Positions 36,001 through 45,785 of a stretch of 64,000 nt of DNA are shown one piece after another. Where the stretch lies: positions 62,001 through 126,000 of the forward strand of contig NZ_CP011856.1 of NCBI RefSeq assembly GCF_001029265.1, read 5' to 3'. The translations under genes were made by a program, and so were the position numbers. The notes under the pieces are model-generated. The model had not been told where the DNA came from. It did no database searches and worked only from the letters and a program-made list of their open reading frames with translations. This stretch comes from Spiroplasma eriocheiris (lineage in GTDB: Bacteria; Bacillota_I; Bacilli_A; Mycoplasmatales; Mycoplasmataceae). Each line of letters starts with the position of its first letter. Position 1 is the stretch's first letter.

Positions 36001-36028
36001 TTTACAAAAAAAAAAAAAAAACTATAAT
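36001..36028 (+). promoter_or_regulatory. fruA promoter with poly-A spacer
   Basis: TTTACA (36001-36006) and TATAAT (36023-36028) are separated by 16 bases, 15 of which are A; the full A run (36006-36021) is 16 long. Changes in A-run length would change spacer length and thus promoter strength, as known for Mycoplasma vlp genes. Confidence 0.6.
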
Positions 36029-36051
36029 AAGGACAGGAGGTATATATTCAA

Positions 36052-38235
36052 ATGAAATCTAATGATTTGTTCGATCAAGAACATATAATTCTCGATTCAC
36101 AAGCGAAAACACAACAAGAAGCGTTTGTTGAATTAGCAGAATTAGCCAAAAAACTAGGTTGTGTTGATGAAGCAAGTGACTTAGTGGCTGGCTTTAAAGC
36201 TCGTGAAGCAGAATCATCAACTGGTTTTGAAGATGGTTTTGCCATTCCCCATGCGAGAATCAAAGCAGTTAAAAAACCAGCAGTATTATTTGTTAGATAT
36301 CAAAATCCATTGGATTGAAATGCCATGGATGGGAAACCAACTAATATTGCGATTGCGTTAGTCATTCCAGAAGACAAATCAGCTGACATTCACTTGGGAC
36401 TGTTAAGTGATATTGCCAGAAAATTAATGGATGCTGATTTTAAACAAGCAATGAAAACTGAAACTGATAAAGCCAAAATTCAAGAAGCATTAATGGGTAA
36501 AAGTAAGAAAGAAGAATCAGTTACAACAACTAGTGGTTCAAAATTAATTTTAGGAATTTCAGCGTGTCCAACTGGAATTGCACATACATTCTTAGCAGCT
36601 GATAAGTTAACCCAGGCTGGACCAAAATTAGGGTATACAGTTAAAGTTGAGACCCATGGATCAGAAGGAATTCGAAATAACTTTACTGATGATGAGATTC
36701 AACGAGCTGAAGTAATTGTTGCAGCTGTTGATATTGCGGTTGATATGTCAAGATTTGGTGGTAAAAGAGTTTACACTACAAGTACATCAAAAGCAATTAA
36801 AGATCCTGAAGGGGTTATTAATACTGCTTTAAAAGAAGCCAAAGTTCAAGCAGTAGGTGAGTTTAATACTAGCGGTGATAAAAATAGTGGCCAAAGAACA
36901 GGAATTATGAAACACTTAATGTCCGGGGTTTCTTATATGGTTCCAATTGTTATTTTGGGGGGTATTTTTATTGCTCTTGCCTTGGGATTATCAAAAGCTA
37001 TTTATGGCGCTAGTTATCAACACTACCATGGATCATTTAAGGATATGGAATGAGTTTTAAATCCAGGCCAAACAATTCCAACCTGACAAGCGGTTTATTA
37101 TACTGATCCCACTGCTGATCCCCAAAATTTTTTCTATTATTTATTAAAACTAGGGAGTGCAGCCTTCACCCTAATGATTCCAATTTTAGGGGCCTTCATT
37201 GCTAATTCAATTGCCGGAAGAGCGGCAATTGCCCCAGCGTTAGTAGTGTCATTTATTGGAAATGATGCGAGTGCTTTCTTCCCAATTGCTGGAATTGGTG
37301 CTGTTGATACACCAACCGGATTTGTGGGAGCTATCTTAGCGGGGTTGGCTGTTGGTTATACAGTTAAGTGGATTAATACTTGAAAAGTACCAAAATCCTT
37401 ACGTTCGGTAATGCCAATTTTTGTAATTCCGGTTCTAGTTGGATTTGTGTACGGAATGATTATGATGTTTGTAGTTGGATTAGTAGTTGGTTATGTAATG
37501 CACCAATTCAAATGATGAATTTCATCAACATGAGGAAATCCAAACAATGCTGCTGGACTAGGAATCGGATTTGGATTCGGGTTACTAATTGGAGCGATGG
37601 CTGGATTTGATATGGGTGGACCAATTAATAAAGTAGCGTTCTTAGCTTGTACAGGATTAATTGGATCAAAAGTCTATACCCCAATGGGGGCAATGGCTTG
37701 TGCCATCCCAGTTGCACCATTAGGAATGGGAATGGCGACATGAATTTTCCGTCCATTATATAATGATGAACAAAAAGCAATGGGATCATCAGCCTTCTTT
37801 ATGGGATGTATCGGAATTTCGGAAGGGGCAATTCCGTTTGCTATTAATGACCCAAAAAGAGCGATTGTATGTAATGTTGTTTCTTCAGCAATTGCTGGTG
37901 CTGTAGCTGGACTATTAGGAATTGCTGATGCCGCTGCACATGGTGGTCCAATTGTTGCCTTAGTGGGAGCAATTGGTCGTGGAAACGATGGCCAATTATT
38001 AGGGTGAGGAACTGCGTGAGGTTGAACATTATTATCATTAGTTATTATGTTTGGTGGGGCAACAATTAATGCCTTTATGTATGGAACATGAATGATTATT
38101 GATAAAAAACGAACAGGTGAAACAATTTCAATGAAAGAATTTGTTTTAAAAACAAGAGCCGACAAAGTAGCTGCTAAAAAAGCAAATAAACAAGTGAAAC
38201 CTAATAAAGTAGCAAAAAATAATATCAAAGGATAG
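36052..38235 (+). CDS. fruA: PTS fructose transporter subunit IIABC
   Basis: A 727-residue fused fructose permease, rebuilt over many TGA (Trp) codons. Domain order A-B-C. EIIA (1-150) carries the phosphorylated His67 in GFAIPHARI. EIIB (about 165-265) carries the active Cys172 in ISACPTGIAHTFLAA. EIIC (about 280-700) has the usual hydrophobic segments and the PLGMGMATWIFRPLYN and GCIGISEGAIPFAINDP signatures. The tail is basic and hydrophilic. It takes up fructose with phosphorylation to fructose 1-phosphate. Start ATG 36052 after AGGAGG. Its promoter spacer is a poly-A tract (see separate entry). No 1-phosphofructokinase gene is adjacent; a terminator follows directly. Confidence 0.95.
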
Positions 38236-38247
38236 TAGATAACTTAT

Positions 38248-38275
38248 AAAATGGGTAGTAATTACCCATTTTTTT
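38248..38275 (+). terminator. Terminator after fruA
   Basis: AAAATGGGTA / TACCCATTTT stem, short loop, T run. Confidence 0.85.
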
Positions 38276-38307
38276 GTTTATGATATTTGTAAGGAGTTAA
38301 TAAAATT

Positions 38308-38631
38308 ATGCTTAATTTAAATGTTACTTTTAATTTATTTGAGGTTTTACCTTGATGAGCAGCTTTATTAATTTGTATTGCAATTATTATAATAGTTGCT
38401 ATTTTAGTCTGATATTTTAAAAAGAAAACCGATAATATTAAAAATAAAGCTGAAGAAGTTGAATTAAAAAGTTTATGAACAAGAATGCGCGAATTACGAC
38501 GAAAACAAAAAAATAAGAAGAAAACAACTTCCATCCCCGAAAAAACAATTACTGATCAAGAAAAAATTAAAAAATTAGAAGCGGAATTAGAAGAATTAAA
38601 AAATAAAAATAATAATGAAAATGATAATTAA
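38308..38631 (+). CDS. Small single-pass membrane protein with coiled-coil tail, 107 aa
   Basis: Visible only with UGA = Trp (four TGA codons). ATG 38308 after AAGGAG. A 16-residue outside segment is followed by one strong membrane segment (about residues 17-42, WAALLICIAIIIIVAILVWYF). A basic stretch and a C-terminal heptad helix (EKIKKLEAELEELK) complete the 107 residues. The ending closely resembles the tail of the 122-aa protein at 7800-8168. It lies in its own short unit between the fruA terminator and a new promoter. Function unknown. Confidence 0.65.
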
Positions 38632-38712
38632 TTATTATTTTTTTTGATATTTTTTATTTTTTTGTGTATAATATTATCTCGTTTTATTTTTTTAAAATTT
38701 AAACTTTTATGA

Positions 38713-38718
38713 TATAAT
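38713..38718 (+). promoter_or_regulatory. -10 box for the E2-like gene
   Basis: TATAAT (38713-38718) about 85 bases before ATG 38804, in an AT-rich gap. No consensus -35 visible. Confidence 0.4.
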
Positions 38719-38803
38719 TAACATATAACAAATGGGTGAACATGGTTAGTAATAGTATGGTTATCAAAATTTTAATATTTAGAATTTGTGGGGGCACATA
38801 TTA

Positions 38804-41803
38804 ATGGAAAAAATCAAAATATCGAATTTAAAGACAAAAGGTATACTTGAGCGTTTTTTATATAGCAGTGATGTTGTTAATGCTGGTGATAATATTGCGG
38901 TAGTTAAAATAAATAATGATGAAATAATTATTAAAGCCCCTTATAATGGTAAAATCATTAAGCCACTAAAAACAGGTACAACTGTTAAGAAAGGTTCAAC
39001 CATTGCATACTTATTAACCGATGAGAAAGAAATTGCTAAATATAATAATAAACATGGTTATCAAGATGAATTTAGTTATTTAGATAAAGATGGCGTACGA
39101 TTTAATCCTGGTAAAAATGGACAATTTGGAACAAAATGAAAAGATATTGAGGAAGAAGATTATTCAGGGGCTGCTTTTGTTAGTGATGTTGATACTAAAA
39201 CTCCCCCGCAACCACTTAATATTACTGAAACTCCTAGCGAAAATAACCAGTATGCAAACCGAATTGCTAATTTAAAAACTATTGTTGAATCACCAGAAGC
39301 ACCAATCACTGAGGAACCAAAAGCTGTTCTCCTTGAATCAGATGATTTAACTGAGCCATCAGTTATTCCGGTTGAAAATAATCAGCCGATTATTAATCTT
39401 CATCACCCTATTAAAGAACAGACGGATAATTTAATTAAAAAAGAAGAACCAGTGGCTAATTCAAATTCAGAAAAAATAAGTGAAAAACATTTAACATTTG
39501 GTCCCCAAAAGTCACGCCGACTATCATTTAAAAATTTACATTACAATGTTGGACCCCAAGAACGTGCGCAGATTCCTTCAATTGATACAATTAAAGATGT
39601 TAATGTGGAAAATTATGGTGTAAAAGATCGCAACGATAATGTTAAAAACAATCATTCACTAAATAATTCATTTATGCAAATGCATAGTGATATTGCTAAT
39701 GCAGTTAAGGAAAGTGATAATATGTTAAAAGACGAAACTAATGCAAAAACTTATGCGAAATATCTTGTTGAAGAAACAAAAGTGCAAGATCAAGCACCCC
39801 AAAATAACTCAACAACTAATCTTTTTGCTGCTAATGAAGAAGGAAATTCTTCTTTTCGTGATTTAGTAAAAGCGCGTCGTAATCAATTACACCAACAAAA
39901 TAATTTTCATGAAATTATTAATGAACCTGAAAATAATAAAAACGCAATGGATTTCTTAGATGAATATGGGCGTCCTAAAATTATGCGGAACATTATTCAA
40001 GGACGAATGAATAATTTAATGAAAAATAATGGTCAATTAGAGTCAATTGATGGAGTTAACTCAACAGGGGCAAGTAGTAGTGATCATAGTGTAGCAAAAC
40101 AACCTAAAATTTCGGTTGAAGAAGAGCCAGTGGACTATATTACAGCGGATGGTTATGAAATTAAAGTTGGTGAGGATCAAAATACGCCTCCCAAAGATTT
40201 AGGTTATTATTCGCCATTAAAAACCTATCGTGATCGTTTATATGAAAAATTAAATAATAATGATCAACGTGAAAAAATTCTTAAAACACGAAACCAACGA
40301 GAATTAATTAAAAAAAGAATGGAACAATTAGCGCGCGGTGATATTGAAGTTACCGATAACGTTTTAGGGGCAATTAATAATTACAAGCGACCTTCTTATG
40401 AAGAAATTGAAGCTCAATATGATCTTTTAAATGATAATTATAATAAGCAAAAATTATCATCATCAACCCAAGCAATAAATAATAATGAGGAAGTTATTGA
40501 CCCTTACCGGGGAATCATTCCTGATAGTCGCAAGAGTCCTAGCCAACCACCATCATCTTTAGCTCCCCAACCAGTTGCTAATAGCCAACCATTTGTGACT
40601 AACCCTGCGCCCCAAACCCAGCCAGTAATTGTAAACCAACCACCAGTTATTAATAATAGTAACCAGGAAGTATTGGTTGAACTAGCAATTTTAAAAGAAA
40701 AATTAGCACAACAAGAGCAACAAAATAAACACCATGAATTATTACAAGAAATTAAAACATTAAAAGAAAATAATCTTCGTAACAATGTTAACAATAATGA
40801 TCACAATAATTTTGATAAAATGATGCAATACATGTTAATGCAACAAATGATTAAAAGTATGAACCAACCACCTGATCCTTTTTTAACCCAGTTATTACGA
40901 GAATCAATGTCTAATCAGCAGGCAACTAATTTTAATCAATTGTCTCCAGAACCACAGAACCAACCAGTTGTCCATAATAACGAAGGAATTATGGTTAAAA
41001 AATTTGATGAACAATCTAATAGCAACGCAGGAAATTTCATTCAACCATTAAATAATAATCTTAATATTTTACATACAAATACTAATCCTGTTGAACCACA
41101 GGGATTAGAAACGAGAGAAGAAATTAAACGAACTAAATATCCAGTGATTCGGTCAGTTATTTTATCCCAAAGTCAAGTACCACCGTTAACAATTAGTACA
41201 GAAATCGATATGTCAGCGGTCATTGAGCAACAACGAAAATTAAAAAATGCCAATGCTGAAACGGGAGTAAAATTTTCAACAATGAGTTTTATCTTAAAAG
41301 CTGTTTCGTTAGCATTAAGTGAATATCCAAAACTAAATTCATACTATGACCAATCAACTAACCAAATTGTAATTAAAAATTCTCACCATATTGGATTAGC
41401 AACGGAAACAAGTGAGGGACTAGTTATTCCAGTGATTAAGTTTGCAGAACGGCTAAGTTTAAAACAAATTGCTATTAATATTCAAGAAACTCTTGATCGT
41501 TTACGTCAAGGTGAATTATATGATTATGAATTGCAAGGAAGTACAATTACGATTGCTAACTATGGAACAGTTGGTGCAACCCAAGCAACCCCAACAATTT
41601 TCTATCCGAACTCTGCTGTGATTGGAATCGGCAGAATTGTTCGTAAACCAATTGTAATTAAAGGCGACAAGTTGGTAATTCGTTCAATGATGAGTATTTC
41701 ACTAACCATTGATCAAAGAATTATTGATGCCGCGGAAGCAGGAATTTTTATGACTAGATTAAAAGAAATTCTTGAACAACCAGAATTAATTACGTTATCA
41801 TAA
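38804..41803 (+). CDS. Giant E2-like protein: degenerate lipoyl-type domain, long disordered middle, degenerate acyltransferase domain (999 aa)
   Basis: One frame of 999 residues with UGA = Trp. Residues 1-75 have the biotinyl/lipoyl fold pattern (SSDVVNAGDNIAVVKINNDEI..APYNGKIIKPL..GTTVKKGSTIAYL), but the position of the lipoylated Lys is Asn38 or its neighbours, with no Lys in the turn. Residues 75-770 are hydrophilic, N/Q/P-rich, with several coiled-coil stretches and a Met/Gln patch. Residues 770-999 match the 2-oxo-acid dehydrogenase acyltransferase catalytic domain (VPPLTISTEIDMSAV.., TIANYGTVGATQATPTIFYPN, IGIGRIVRKP). The active-site HRxxDG reads QRIIDA (Gln971, Asp975, Ala976): catalytic His and Gly are gone. 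No pdhA/B/D genes are near. It therefore probably acts as a structural oligomer rather than an enzyme (inference). Start ATG 38804; GGGGGC is a poor ribosome site, and TTG 38786 is an alternative. Confidence 0.88.
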
Positions 41804-41804
41804 A

Positions 41805-41836
41805 AAAAACATTATCTTGCCGATAATGTTTTTTAA
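41805..41836. terminator. Bidirectional terminator
   Basis: AAAAACATTATC / GATAATGTTTTT stem with loop TTGCC between two convergent genes. It ends within the stop codon of the reverse-strand YigZ gene. Confidence 0.8.
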
Positions 41837-42432
41837 CGTAAAATTTTATAACTATATATTGTACCCTTCACAATTAATGCATCTAGTTCATGAGTTCAAT
41901 TACTAGTTTTATTAACGATAATGGTATATAGTAAATTCTTGCGATAAAAATCGCGCCGCGTAATTTTAATATTGTATTTAGATAATAGTTCTTTTACAAA
42001 AATCTCATTTAACGGTCGAAATAAAATCCCTACTTTGATATATTCACTAATTTTAGTTAATGGTGCTAAATCAATAACTTTGCGTGTAATTGCTCCATAA
42101 ATAGTTTGTAAAGAATCAAAGCCCAGAAGAACGGGACCAGCATACTTAATAACTAAGACAATAATATTAGTCAACTCTTTGTTAAGAATATTATTTAAAA
42201 TTGCTCGCCCAGCGCTGTTTCTAATTTCACCATTATCAGTTTTATAAATATTTTCTCGACGTTTACCAATAACATAAGCATAGCAATTGCAAGTTGCTGA
42301 TTTATCTTTATACTTTGCTAAGAAATTAATAATATCTTGTTGAGTTTCAACATAACTCATAAAACAAATAAATTTAGAGTTCTTAAAAACTAGTTCACTA
42401 GTAAATACTTCATTTTTGTTGATAATATACAT
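41833..42432 (-). CDS. YigZ/IMPACT (UPF0029) family protein
   Basis: Reverse-strand gene of 199 residues, ATG at 42432-42430 to TAA at 41835-41833; a TGA (Trp) at 41898-41896 lies 22 codons before the true end. The UPF0029 core is present: TDNGEIRNSAGRAILNNIL corresponds to the D(D)GEP..TAG.PiL motif, and NIIVLVIKYAGPVLLGFDSL to nvlvVvtRyfGGikLG. Several conserved Gly and Arg are replaced, so it is a diverged member. YigZ proteins are linked with translation and stress control, but their biochemical activity is not settled. It has an AAGGATTTATTAAAA upstream on its strand. Confidence 0.85.
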
Positions 42433-42544
42433 TTTTAATAAATCCTTAATATCTCCCTACGCTCCCCAAAATAGTTTCACATAAAATATTATATAAAAGG
42501 AAGGTAGTAATTGCTAATGATTTCAGAAATTTAATTATTTTGTA

Positions 42545-42572
42545 TTTACAAATATTTTAGATTAGATATAAT
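42545..42572 (+). promoter_or_regulatory. tRNA-His promoter
   Basis: TTTACA (42545-42550), 16-base spacer, TATAAT (42567-42572), 26 bases before the tRNA. Confidence 0.6.
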
Positions 42573-42597
42573 AATTAAGGTTATGCCAATATATTAT

Positions 42598-42674
42598 GGC
42601 GGTTGTGGCGAAGAGGTTAACGCCCCGGATTGTGGCTCCGGTACTCGTGGGTTCAAGTCCCATCAGCCGCCCCA
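42598..42674 (+). tRNA. tRNA-His (GUG)
   Basis: Cloverleaf built by eye: an extra 5' G (42598) pairs with C42671, the hallmark of tRNA-His. Acceptor stem GCGGTTG / CAGCCGC with one G-T pair; D arm GGCGAAGAGGTTAACGCC; anticodon arm CCGGA-TTGTGGC-TCCGG with anticodon GTG at 42632-42634. T arm GTGGG-TTCAAGT-CCCAT. The 3' CCA is encoded (42672-42674). It stands alone behind its own promoter; I see no clear hairpin terminator after it, only T-rich sequence near 42721. Confidence 0.95.
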
Positions 42675-42809
42675 TTAATTTTAAATAACCAGAAAGTATT
42701 GATCATTCCAGTTGGTGTGATTTTTTTATTTTTATAGTTAATATTTTTAGTTAAAGAAATAATTTAAAATTGTTAATTAAAAACCCCGCAATCTTAAAAT
42801 TAATTGTGC

Positions 42810-42882
42810 TATATTAAAAGTGTAAATTGGATTACTTGAGTACTTAAAGTACCTAGCAAAATAAAATTGTTAGGTTTTTTTT
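42810..42882 (+). ncRNA. Candidate short transcription unit B (paralogue of unit A)
   Basis: TATATT (42810-42815), a five-base gap, then TGTAAATTGGAT (42821-42832), which differs from unit A by one base. The terminator stem ACCTAGCAA / TTGTTAGGT (42851-42875), with loop AATAAAA and T8, also differs from unit A only by a G-T pair and the loop. A transcript would be about 60 nt. A small stem GTAC..GTAC (42840-42852) overlaps the left arm of the terminator and could compete with it. The PQ-loop gene begins 92 bases downstream, so a leader role is also possible. The remainder of 42675-42973 shows no gene. Confidence 0.45.
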
Positions 42883-42973
42883 GGTTAATCACAATTTATA
42901 CTAATACCGCCTTATTAATTAAAGGTTTAAAAAGATAATAATATTTAAAAACCAGGGAAGCGAGGGAAACAAG

Positions 42974-43402
42974 ATGTTCTGCTTTTTTAGTGTTAACAAT
43001 GTTCCACTATCTTTAATTGTGGGGCAAGCAATTGGTTATTTTGCTGCATTATTAGGAATTATTACGTGCTTACCACAACTCATCAAAACATTAAAAACAA
43101 GAAATACAACTAATATTTCCTTAGCAACATATTGCCTATTTAATTTGGCTAATTTATTATGACTTATTTTTGGCGTACTATCAATTAGTTGCCCCCAACT
43201 AAATCCTACCCAATCAGAAGTTACAAAAATTATGTGGAGTTTAACTTTAATCGTACCATATTTTGTAACTTTTACCGGAATTAGTATCATTTTAGGCATT
43301 AAAATTTACAATATTAAAAAACATGGGGAATTATTAGTGGCCGCCCATAAAAAACTGATGGTTGAAAAAATTAATGAAAGCAAGGAACAATCATGTTCTT
43401 AA
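42974..43402 (+). CDS. PQ-loop repeat membrane protein 1 (SemiSWEET-like)
   Basis: A 142-residue protein, rebuilt through a TGA (Trp) at 43160. It has three membrane segments of the PQ-loop/MtN3 half-transporter type (about residues 14-34, 47-68, 82-110). The PQ motif lies in the first loop (CLPQLIKTLKTRNTTNISL), the classic pattern of SemiSWEET and related half-transporters, which work as dimers. The C-terminus is a basic, charged tail. Start ATG 42974 after AGCGAGGGAAACA. Its last 10 bases overlap the next gene, a second PQ-loop protein, suggesting the two form a heteromeric transporter. Substrate unknown; sugars are typical for the family. Confidence 0.82.
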
Positions 43403-43728
43403 ATAGTTTTAGCGATGATCCGCTCTTTTTAACGGTCCATATTATTGGATGATTAGCTGCGTTAATATCAATGTTAGCTTTTATTCTCCAAGCTATTAAA
43501 ACAATTAAAACAAAACAAACCGCCGGACTCTCATTAGGGATGTATTTAATATATAACCTGGCTAATTTTGCTTGAATAATTTGAGCAATCATTGATTGAG
43601 ATAGCGAACCAAATAATATGCTGTCTGATTTAACTGTGATTATTCCAAACCTTGTTTGTATTATAATAACAAGTATAATTATTAGGATGAAGGTTATTAA
43701 TACCAAAAAAAGTTCGCCATTACATTAG
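43393..43728 (+). CDS. PQ-loop repeat membrane protein 2
   Basis: A 111-residue three-segment membrane protein starting at ATG 43393 inside the end of the first PQ-loop gene, so translation is probably coupled (AAGGAACAATCATG). The pattern AFILQAIKTIKTKQTAGLSLGMYL matches the first repeat of PQ-loop proteins, with ILQAIK in place of the canonical xPQ, so the signature Pro is missing here. Four TGA codons encode Trp (for example AWIIWAIIDW), which is why a standard-code scan misses it. Downstream, a MalY-type aminotransferase starts after 14 bases, probably in the same transcript. Confidence 0.8.
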
Positions 43729-43742
43729 AAAGGAAGTTTAGC

Positions 43743-44906
43743 ATGAAAAAATTAGTTTCAAATCATGAGTTTTTATGTGAGCATCATACTAGTCGTCGTT
43801 ATGAAGGAATGAAACATTCTTATGATTTAATGTTAACTTGTGCGGACAGTGATTTTAAAATTCCGTTGGCAATGCAAGAAGATTTAATTAAAGTTATCAA
43901 AGAAGGAGATGTTAGTTATTCATTTTTAGATAATCAATTATTAGAAGCAATTAATACTTGGTATACTAAACAATATAATTTATCGTTTGCTCGTGAAGAG
44001 TTAATTATTGGGAGCGGGGTTATTCATTTAATGCAAATTGCCTTGGAAGTTTTAACAAAACCGGGCGACGGTGTTATTGTTCAACCACCAGTTTATGACC
44101 CTTTTTATGAAATTATTGAAAATAAAGACCGCAAAATAATTATGAACCATTTATTATATGATGAAGAGCAACAATACTATACAATGAACTTTTTAGAATT
44201 AGAAGAATTAATGCAACAGCATAAAGTGATGATTTTATGTAGTCCTCATAATCCGGTGGGAAGAATTTGAAAAGAAGCAGAAATAGCGCAGTTATTATCC
44301 TTAGCTGCAAAATATAATGTTTTCATTATTAGTGATGAAATTTGACAAGATATTGTTTTTAGTAATGCTCACCATCATCCACTTTTTAGTTTTAATTCAC
44401 CCGCAATTAACCAAGTATTAGTATTATCTTCCCAAGCAAAAACTTATAACCTGGGTGGAGCCCAAATTGGTTATGGGTTATCTTATAATCGTGATTTTAT
44501 TGTAAAAATGCACCATGAATTAACCAGATCAATTCATTATGCTTCAACTAATTATTTATCAGCTAAAATGATTATTAGTGGTTATTTGAACCGTGATAAT
44601 TATGATTGGCTAGCAGCATATAAAACAACGTTAGAAGAAAACTACCATTATTTGGTAAGTGAACTTGAAAAGGCAACTAATATTAAAGTCACTAGAATTG
44701 AAGGAACTTATTTAGGGTGGTTAAATATGAGTAAGGTTGTTAAAACACGCACCGAGTTAGAGCAAAAATTAGATAGTGCTCATATCCATGCCATTAATGG
44801 TAGTGTTTTTTCACCAATTTCTGACCTATTTATCCGGGTTGATTTTGCCTTAGATAAAAAAACAATTACTGAAGTAGCACGCCGATTAATTGACTTATTT
44901 AAATAA
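43743..44906 (+). CDS. MalY/PatB-type PLP-dependent aminotransferase (cystathionine beta-lyase family)
   Basis: A 387-residue fold-type I PLP enzyme. The Schiff-base lysine is Lys233 in SSQAKTYNLGGAQIGY, the MalY/PatB pattern. Other landmarks are VIVQPPVYDPFYEIIE, LCSPHNPVGRIW and ISDEIWQDIVF with the Asp that contacts the pyridine nitrogen. Two TGA codons (44268-44270 and 44343-44345) are Trp. Members act as C-S lyases or aminotransferases; activity cannot be assigned by eye. Start ATG 43743 after AAAGGAAG, 14 bases after the second PQ-loop gene. An amino-acid linked role for the whole cluster is possible. Confidence 0.9.
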
Positions 44907-44925
44907 TAAAAGTGTTCTTATATGT

Positions 44926-44992
44926 TTACTAACCTCCATTTGCTTGTTATAATGTATATGTTGGCGTATTAATAATAAGATTTCTTATTATT
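44926..44992 (+). promoter_or_regulatory. Promoter followed by a hairpin in the DUF402 leader
   Basis: TTTACT (44926-44931), 16-base spacer, TATAAT (44948-44953). Starting about 20 bases later is a perfect hairpin AATAATAAGA-TT-TCTTATTATT (44971-44992) that lacks a pure T tail. The coding region starts 150 bases further on, so the hairpin sits in its leader. The rest of the gap up to 45143 is AT-rich with no gene. Confidence 0.45.
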
Positions 44993-45143
44993 AATTTAAT
45001 GTAATATATGTGATATTTATTTTTTAATTTTTACCGAATAATTTAATTTTAAAACAACACAGTTATTAAAATTAAGATATTTTAGTGTATTTAATAAAAT
45101 TAAATAATTAAGTATTAACTATTGATGAAGTGGAGGTGCAATA

Positions 45144-45680
45144 ATGATCGATACCTTAAAAGTTGGGGATAGTCTTGTTGTTCATGCCTATAAACATAAC
45201 GGATCAATTTATCGCTCATGAGAAGAAGCAATTGTGTTAGCGATTGAAGCGGATTATATTGTATTAGTTAATGAAGATGTAACAGTAACGGAAGTTAATG
45301 GGCGGAAATGACGAACAAATGAACCAGCAATTTGAATATTTAATAAAAAAAATTGGAGCAATATTATTTGTATGTTTAAAGATAGTGGTTTAAATTATTA
45401 TTGTAATATTGCCTCACCATTTATTTTGGATGATAAAACAATTAAGTATGTTGACTATGATTTAGATATTAAAGTTTTTACCGATGGTAGTTATAAAATT
45501 TTAGATTTAAAAGAATTTAATCGTAATCGTATTGCTTGAAAATATCCTCGGGAAATTGTTAACATTGTTTGAGCAGAAATTGATAACTTAAAAAAGCAAA
45601 TTAAAAACCGTGAATTTGTTTTTGCTCATGAAGAAGCGCGTAGATTATGACATAAATATGTTGATTTCAAAGCTAAATAA
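45144..45680 (+). CDS. DUF402 domain protein
   Basis: A 178-residue protein found only with UGA = Trp (seven TGA codons). Start ATG 45144 after GGAGGTGCA. The family pattern is visible: an N-terminal beta-rich part (VHAYKHNGSIYRSWEEAIVL), then YYCNIASPFILDDKTIKYVDYDLDIKVF..DLKEF, which matches the conserved (W)YcNia.P......i.YiDyDLDi...dg.......DeeEf core of DUF402. Characterised relatives are nucleoside tri-/diphosphate phosphatases using acidic metal ligands; the Asp-rich core is kept. It forms a single-gene transcript ending in a terminator. Confidence 0.85.
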
Positions 45681-45703
45681 CGCTAATCTTAGCGTTTTTT
45701 TAT
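45679..45703 (+). terminator. Terminator after the DUF402 gene
   Basis: AACGCTAA / TTAGCGTT perfect stem with a two-base gap, followed by T7. Confidence 0.8.
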
Positions 45704-45785
45704 TGTTTTTGATAAAAAAAGTTATTAAAAATTATTTCCGATATATAATAAAAATATATGATTTTTTAATGAAAGAGGTAGTATT

